From the NCBI GenBank assembly GCA_947463125.1, contig CANHQZ010000001.1:1-64000 (forward strand): 64,000 nt of DNA, written 5' to 3'. The position numbers were made by a program, and so were the translations under genes. Under the pieces are notes generated by a model that was given only the letters and a program-made list of their open reading frames with translations, did not search any database and was not told the DNA's origin. This document shows positions 59,898 through 64,000 of the stretch, piece by piece. Numbering within the stretch: position 1 is the stretch's first letter; the number at the start of each line of letters is the position of its first letter. The DNA is from Flavobacteriales bacterium. GTDB lineage: Bacteria; Bacteroidota; Bacteroidia; NS11-12g; UBA955.

Positions 59898-60252
59898 CTT
59901 TTACACTTTCAATTATCCTTGCAACTTTCTCTTTCTTCAGAATTTTCTGCCCCTGGGCGCCTTCGGCCACCAGCCTATCGCCCACATGAACCTTAAATTC
60001 ACAATCTACTGAATTTCCTTCCAGCCGAATGATGGCGGCAGTGATGGTAACGGTATCTCCGAGCATGGCAGGGCTTTTGTGGCCAATATTCAAAAAAGTG
60101 CCTATCCCTTCCTCGTCTTCATCTTTCAGGTTCAGCACAAACTGCCGGCAGGCCCATTCCACATCGCGCCCCAGGGCAAAAGTGCTGTAAAACGGATGCA
60201 CATTCCCTGTCTCAAATGTAGCAAGATCAGCGGTTTCAACCACTTTATTCAT
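59890..60252 (-). CDS. hot-dog thioesterase (fluoroacetyl-CoA thioesterase-like)
   Basis: A ~120-aa hot-dog-fold protein of the FlK-like thioesterase group: HPFYSTFALGRDVEWACRQ carries the Thr and Glu, and LNIGHKSPAMLGDTV the His, of the catalytic set; it ends EGAQGQKILKKEKVARI. The substrate acyl-CoA is unknown. The start is unclear. ATG 60252 cuts into a part of the domain that homologues appear to have (HSIGDIVKMNKVV). The next in-frame ATG is 60369, deep inside ytxJ, and the codon overlapping the ytxJ stop is ATA 60294. Its 3' end overlaps smpB by 8 nt. Confidence 0.8.
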   Translation of the reverse strand: MNKVVETADLATFETGNVHPFYSTFALGRDVEWACRQFVLNLKDEDEEGIGTFLNIGHKSPAMLGDTVTITAAIIRLEGNSVDCEFKVHVGDRLVAEGAQGQKILKKEKVARIIESVKGG

Positions 60253-60290
60253 CTTTACGATGTCTCCTATGCTGTGGCTGTTTTTGATGA

Positions 60291-60632
60291 CTATTTTGAA
60301 TTTAAAGCCTCGAGTTCTTTGCAGATTTCTGCCGGTTTTATCTCCAGATGCGAAACTTCGTAAACGCATTCACCGCGATGTATCACAAGCAACTGAGGCG
60401 ACTCATGATGAATGGATAAAACTTCAGCAACCTTATTGCTTACAGGGCGGTTGGCAATTACATCAATCAGATGAAATCGCAACGGCATTTCTGATGATTC
60501 CAGCCGATTCAAAGCCATACTGCTGATAGAACAGCGGGTACTGTGCTTGAACAGCAGAACCGGAGCATCATGCGATTCCGCAATTAAAACCTGAAGACCG
60601 GTCTCGTCAGTAAGGCGCGGTGCTGAGGACAT
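60291..60632 (-). CDS. ytxJ: bacillithiol-system monothiol protein YtxJ
   Basis: A 113-aa thioredoxin-fold protein of the YtxJ (BrxC) family, with a single active-site cysteine in FKHSTRCSIS (C34), the monothiol replacement of CxxC. It is thought to remove bacillithiol from proteins in bacteria that make this thiol. SPQLLVIHRGECVYEVSH contains the cis-proline loop. The start ATG 60632 overlaps the stop of a 42-aa lipoprotein gene by one base (TAATG). The thioesterase frame follows immediately. Confidence 0.88.
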   Translation of the reverse strand: MSSAPRLTDETGLQVLIAESHDAPVLLFKHSTRCSISSMALNRLESSEMPLRFHLIDVIANRPVSNKVAEVLSIHHESPQLLVIHRGECVYEVSHLEIKPAEICKELEALNSK

Positions 60633-60760
60633 TACTTCCTGATGCTCATGCCGTGATTTGCCATTCCTACAGAAGGACATTTGTCTTTCTTGCGAAACGA
60701 ACCGCAGGAAACCGCAGTTATACAAATCAGGATAGCGATGATTACTTTTGCCTTGTTCAT
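60632..60760 (-). CDS. 42-aa lipoprotein coupled to ytxJ
   Basis: A 43-codon frame from ATG 60760 to TAA 60634-60632. The sequence begins MNKAKVIIAILICITAVSC, a basic start and hydrophobic core leading to a lipobox-like AVSCGS, so the cysteine at 19 would be lipidated. The short mature part (GSFRKKDKCPSVGMANHG) contains one more Cys. The stop shares its last A with the ytxJ ATG (TAATG), which indicates translational coupling. Small CGSFRKKDKCPSVG-type lipoproteins seem familiar from this phylum but I know of no function. It is divergent from the methyltransferase gene. Confidence 0.6.
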   Translation of the reverse strand: MNKAKVIIAILICITAVSCGSFRKKDKCPSVGMANHGMSIRK

Positions 60761-60806
60761 GATAAGGGAAATTTACTGCAAATTAAACTCAATTTCGGGA
60801 AATCCG

Positions 60807-61949
60807 TTGAGTAGAAAACGAATATCTGACAGGATTTATTCAAAATCAGGAGAAAAATTTGTTTTACCCTTGGAAGAAGCCACCCTTGTCAAAGATATTT
60901 TAAAGGAACAGCAGCAGTGCCGGAGCAAAGCAGAAAAGAAACTGCCGTCATGGATAAAAAATCGCTGCCTTTTCGCCTCTGTGCCTCTCGAGCAGTGCAC
61001 TTCCGAAACCATTGCCAAAGCCAAAGCCGGACTTTTTGCGGGTGAAACCATGCTGAGCCTGACAGGTGGACTGGGGGTAGACGATGCCGCCTTTTCAAAA
61101 AGCTTTAACCGCATTACCAGCCTTGATTCCGATCCCGGACTCAATGCCATCGCGCGTTTCAACAACCATTGCATGGGTATTGAAAATGTGGAAAGGTTGG
61201 ATACCACTGCCGAGTTATACCTTTCCGAATCACAGGCGCACTGGGACTGCATCTATGCCGATCCTGACCGCAGGGCTGCAGGAAACCGCGCCACAACCAA
61301 TGTTTCAGCCTATGCACCGGATATCGTTTCAATTTTTCAGACATTTGAAAAAATGGCCTCGCGCTGGATTGTCAAACTCAGCCCGATGACCGATTTACGC
61401 TGGTTTGAAACACAGATGGGCATACCGGTCCGTTTCTATATTTTCTGCACAAAAGGTGAAATAAAGGAACTGCTGGCCGTTTGGGATGACGAGACAAAAT
61501 CAGAGAACTGCATTGTAAACTGCCATGATGACCGCTTTGAAATATTTTGGCCTAAAGAACCCATAGATGTGCAGACAACGGATACGGATATTTTTTGCGA
61601 ATTGTCGGCAGCAGCCATTAAAGCCGGCTTCAGAGACAGCATCATGCAGCAATCCGGGCTACAACCGGCCAGCAGCCATGGATTCTACCTGACCGGCAAA
61701 ACCACAATCCCGGCTGCACTGGGGCGCTGCTTTTTACTAAAACACAGGATTGAAGGATCCCTGGGTGAAATTGCACAACAACTTGGAACACTGGGCATCG
61801 GACAGGCAAATGTGAGCGCGCGTGATTTTGTGCTGCCGGCAGAGGAAACACGCAAAAAACTAAAGCTCAGGGACGGAGGCGCCTGCTACTTATTTTTTAC
61901 CGGTAAGGATAAAATTAAAACCTGCTTTGTAACCGAAAAGCCGGCCTGA
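60807..61949 (+). CDS. class I SAM-dependent methyltransferase, THUMP-like domain protein
   Basis: A ~380-aa protein. After an N-terminal region with LPSWIKNRCLFASVPLEQC, the SAM-binding motif I is LSLTGGLGVDDAAF, followed by ITSLDSDPGLNAIA. The motif DCIYADPDRR (D/N-P-P/D type) is the catalytic region. The C-terminal part (HGFYLTGKTTIPAALGRCFL) is the THUMP-like domain found in this family. An RNA substrate is plausible. The frame is open from 60681 but would overlap the lipoprotein gene; TTG 60807 is my choice and ATG 60759 is an alternative. The 5' end is therefore uncertain. Confidence 0.82.
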   Translation: MSRKRISDRIYSKSGEKFVLPLEEATLVKDILKEQQQCRSKAEKKLPSWIKNRCLFASVPLEQCTSETIAKAKAGLFAGETMLSLTGGLGVDDAAFSKSFNRITSLDSDPGLNAIARFNNHCMGIENVERLDTTAELYLSESQAHWDCIYADPDRRAAGNRATTNVSAYAPDIVSIFQTFEKMASRWIVKLSPMTDLRWFETQMGIPVRFYIFCTKGEIKELLAVWDDETKSENCIVNCHDDRFEIFWPKEPIDVQTTDTDIFCELSAAAIKAGFRDSIMQQSGLQPASSHGFYLTGKTTIPAALGRCFLLKHRIEGSLGEIAQQLGTLGIGQANVSARDFVLPAEETRKKLKLRDGGACYLFFTGKDKIKTCFVTEKPA

Positions 61950-62717
61950 TTATTTCTTGTCCGTATTGGCCCTTTTTACATACTTTTCCAGGGCAGACAG
62001 CATGGAAGGGCTGTCGGGGGCGGGCGCGGTAATATCCAGAATCAGGTTGTGCTCGAGAATTGCCTTCTGGGTGCTGTCACCAAAACCCGCAATACGGGTA
62101 TCATTCTGCACAAAATCGGGGAAGTTATCGTACAGTGACTTGATATCGGCAGGGCTGAAAAACACAAGAATATCATAGAACACTTCGCGCAGATCACTGA
62201 GATCGCTGCTTACCGTTCTGTATATAATACATTCTTTAAAATTCAGTTTATGCTCCGCAAAAAAATCTGGAATACTGGGTTTGCGTATATCGGAACAAGG
62301 AAACAGAAACTTTTCCGATCCGTGGTTTTTCATCAGATTCAGAAAATCTTTTTCGGTGCCCTTGCCGTGAAACATTTTGCGCTTGCGTGGCACAATGTAT
62401 TTCTGCACATAGTTGGATACATTCTCGTTGATAGAGAAATATTTGGTATCCTGCGGCATTTCCACTTTCATTTCCAATGCCATGGTAAAGAATGAATCTA
62501 CCGCATTTTTTGAATTAAAAATGATGGCTGTGTACTCCGGAAAGCTCACCTTTTGTCTTCTGATTTCCTTTGCCGTGAGGGGCTCAATGTGAATAAAGGA
62601 TCGGAAATCTATCTTGAGTTTATATTTTTTGGCAAAATCCTCATAGACATTTTTGCCGACTTCCGGCTGGGGCTGGGTAATGAGAATGCTCTTTACCTTT
62701 TTCTCTCTTTCGTTCAT
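61950..62717 (-). CDS. hemD: uroporphyrinogen-III synthase
   Basis: A 255-aa HemD-family protein that closes and rearranges hydroxymethylbilane to uroporphyrinogen III in haem synthesis. The N-terminal SILITQPQPE and FRSFIHIEPL, YTAIIFNSKNAVDSFF, FLFPCSDIRKPSIPDF and DILVFFSPADIKSLYDNFP match the low-conservation family pattern. The ATG at 62717 overlaps the DUF4271 stop by 4 nt; this pair is often adjacent in Bacteroidota. It is convergent with the methyltransferase gene with no gap. Confidence 0.88.
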   Translation of the reverse strand: MNEREKKVKSILITQPQPEVGKNVYEDFAKKYKLKIDFRSFIHIEPLTAKEIRRQKVSFPEYTAIIFNSKNAVDSFFTMALEMKVEMPQDTKYFSINENVSNYVQKYIVPRKRKMFHGKGTEKDFLNLMKNHGSEKFLFPCSDIRKPSIPDFFAEHKLNFKECIIYRTVSSDLSDLREVFYDILVFFSPADIKSLYDNFPDFVQNDTRIAGFGDSTQKAILEHNLILDITAPAPDSPSMLSALEKYVKRANTDKK

Positions 62718-63664
62718 GGAGTCTGTGAGATACTGAAAAGGGTTTTAGTCAGAATTGCATGGGGCAAAACTTCCAGGGCGCAAAAATACAACATATTCGT
62801 AAATGAATAATTTTTTTCCCGAAACAAGTAAACCAATTGCACAAGCATTCTTAATAAAAACCATGCAATCACCATGAATACAAGGTACTTAGAGACAGGA
62901 AATTCTTTCAGCCTAGATGGATTGTAATATACAATATTTATAAGCAGAAACACTACAATAGCGGCCCATAAATCTACAGTAATCTGCTTTTGAAGCATGG
63001 CTCTTGAAACTTCGCCGGAGGCAAAAACAAACGATTGCAAACGCTGCGAAAAATAAAGCAAAACCTTCCACAAGGAAACACCAACCAGCATCACAAAAAA
63101 GAAAATAATGCTGTTCAATTGCAAAAACTGGCTGTAAACAGCAATTAAAAGACCTAACTGCGCCATTACGAAGGTAGAAATCAAGATACAAACAAAGCTC
63201 CCCGAAGTAAATGAAAGGGATCGGTCCATGATTAACTCATTAAAATAATAATGATTAAATACACCTCTGTACCGCTGATGAAGTTGTTTGGGAAATGCGG
63301 CTCTGTAATACACGAACAAGCCAAGCACTATAAGAGATATAAGGAAAAACCAGAATTTGGCCTGTCCCACGCGGTAAAACGCCTGATGCGCAAACGGGTC
63401 AAACGGATTTTTCACCCTGGGAAGTACTGTTTTATTGACCTTAATGGAAAATCTCGACTTGAGTGCACTGTAGAGCGTATCATCTTTGAGACTGTCCAGA
63501 AAGCGGTTCTGAGCCCGTTTCTGGGTATCTCTGCCCTCTCTGCGCTCTGTGCGTACTATTCTTTTGCGCTTTTTTTGGCTTTCGGCAACTGAAGCTTGCG
63601 CGACTGAAACCAGCGTAAACAAAGCCAGCAGTGCAATTAAGAGATTTTTACGTTTAAAAAGCAT
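62714..63664 (-). CDS. DUF4271 membrane protein
   Basis: A 316-aa protein. A signal-like hydrophobic segment (LLIALLALFTLVSVAQA) is followed by a basic region (KKRKRIVRTERREGRDTQKR) and about six membrane helices between residues 105 and 310. DUF4271 is of unknown function and usually sits next to hemD in this phylum, as here (4-nt overlap). Its start overlaps the outer-membrane gene end by 11 bp. Confidence 0.85.
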   Translation of the reverse strand: MLFKRKNLLIALLALFTLVSVAQASVAESQKKRKRIVRTERREGRDTQKRAQNRFLDSLKDDTLYSALKSRFSIKVNKTVLPRVKNPFDPFAHQAFYRVGQAKFWFFLISLIVLGLFVYYRAAFPKQLHQRYRGVFNHYYFNELIMDRSLSFTSGSFVCILISTFVMAQLGLLIAVYSQFLQLNSIIFFFVMLVGVSLWKVLLYFSQRLQSFVFASGEVSRAMLQKQITVDLWAAIVVFLLINIVYYNPSRLKEFPVSKYLVFMVIAWFLLRMLVQLVYLFREKNYSFTNMLYFCALEVLPHAILTKTLFSISQTP

Positions 63665-64000
63665 TGCTTAGTCCCAGATGAAATTTAGCATCACGCAGCG
63701 TAAATCCCTGACCTTCATTACCCAGCGCCCATGCAAAGCTAAGAACTCCGGCTCCTGTTTTCAGCCCACCCGCCAGCCCAAGGCTGTAAATTGACTGAAA
63801 CCTTTCCTGCATGCGGGTTTCATTACGGAATACAGCCCCCGAAATAAAGGGAGCAACAAATCCGGACTCGCCGGCCATGAAGCGAAATTCTGCATTGGCC
63901 ATGTGAAAAGCGTTCGCAAAAATACGTTGCTCATTGAACCCGCGGATAGAATTTATTCCTCCCCAGCGAGACAATTCTGCAAAATTGATACCGGGCGCCC
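63654..64000 (-). CDS. Omp85/BamA-like outer-membrane protein, C-terminal fragment
   Basis: The last ~115 residues of a gene whose start lies beyond the window. ELSRWGGINSIRGFNEQ contains the RGF motif of Omp85-superfamily barrels, and the remaining sequence shows alternating strands ending HLGLSNAF with a terminal Phe as required for barrel insertion. Other Omp85-type proteins (TamA-like, patatin-linked) share this end, so the exact member cannot be named. It overlaps DUF4271 by 11 bp. Confidence 0.75.
   Translation of the reverse strand, partial: APGINFAELSRWGGINSIRGFNEQRIFANAFHMANAEFRFMAGESGFVAPFISGAVFRNETRMQERFQSIYSLGLAGGLKTGAGVLSFAWALGNEGQGFTLRDAKFHLGLSNAF

Noticed and set aside
1-64000. 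tRNA or rRNA genes
   Set aside because: No T-loop/acceptor patterns or rRNA segments were seen by eye; a covariance-model scan was not possible here.

Overview
This 64 kb window comes from a member of the Bacteroidota. Evidence: several proteins end in type IX secretion (T9SS) or gliding-motility-associated C-terminal domains; many genes are preceded by the Bacteroidota -7 element TAnnTTTG rather than a Shine-Dalgarno site; and families typical of the phylum occur (DUF3078, DUF4271, GYDIA GHMP kinase, TIGR02757/DUF2400, AAA_14/DUF4143). The class cannot be settled from this window. No tRNA, rRNA, CRISPR array, insertion sequence, phage gene or replication origin was recognised.

Layout. 1-5.5 kb: end of an L,D-transpeptidase, a cystathionine gamma-synthase-type enzyme, an AAA_14/DUF4143 ATPase behind three phased operator-like repeats, a DUF2400 protein, thioredoxin, a DUF58 protein and a GxxExxY protein. 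5.5-13.3 kb: Nudix hydrolase, two secreted gliding-motility C-terminal proteins, DNA polymerase IV, a YitT membrane protein, an OsmC protein and 4-hydroxyphenylpyruvate dioxygenase. 13.4-22 kb, minus strand: a mevalonate-pathway operon (fni, mvaA, GYDIA kinase, mvaD, mvk, a UbiA-like prenyltransferase) followed by priA. 22-33 kb: MazG-like hydrolase, GNAT acetyltransferase, rfbC, a membrane-anchored coiled-coil protein, a 1014-aa TPR protein, two glycosyltransferases, recQ and an HTH regulator. 33-40 kb: a probable small membrane peptide, response regulator and propeller-type histidine kinase with ATGA overlaps, then lolD, sucC, mscL and a DUF3078 protein. 40-49 kb: a giant T9SS protein whose signal peptide lies in a different frame, prfC, and two secreted paralogues. 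49-56 kb: typA, a patatin, a structured intergenic element, lpdA and a T9SS VWA protein. 56-64 kb: metallo-beta-lactamase-fold hydrolase, menD, a Rossmann oxidoreductase, outer-membrane protein, smpB, thioesterase, ytxJ with a coupled 42-aa lipoprotein, a methyltransferase, hemD, DUF4271 and the end of an Omp85-like barrel.

How the genes fit together. Isoprenoid synthesis from HMG-CoA to IPP/DMAPP is nearly complete in one operon; HMG-CoA synthase is absent here and phosphomevalonate kinase can only be the GYDIA protein. MenD and HPPD indicate menaquinone synthesis and tyrosine catabolism. SucC and LpdA serve central carbon metabolism. PriA, RecQ and DinB serve replication and repair; TypA, PrfC and SmpB serve translation.

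Most notable signals: a recurring arrangement of TAnnTT(T/C)G exactly 4 nt, or 6-7 nt, before the start codon, which predicts leaderless or nearly leaderless mRNAs; the 32-bp-phased repeats before the DUF4143 ATPase; an ATGA-overlapping 31-aa membrane peptide leading a two-component operon; a 42-aa lipoprotein coupled to ytxJ; a two-hairpin element upstream of lpdA; a frameshifted giant T9SS protein; and a mevalonate-operon UbiA homologue whose second Asp-rich motif has lost its acidic residues.
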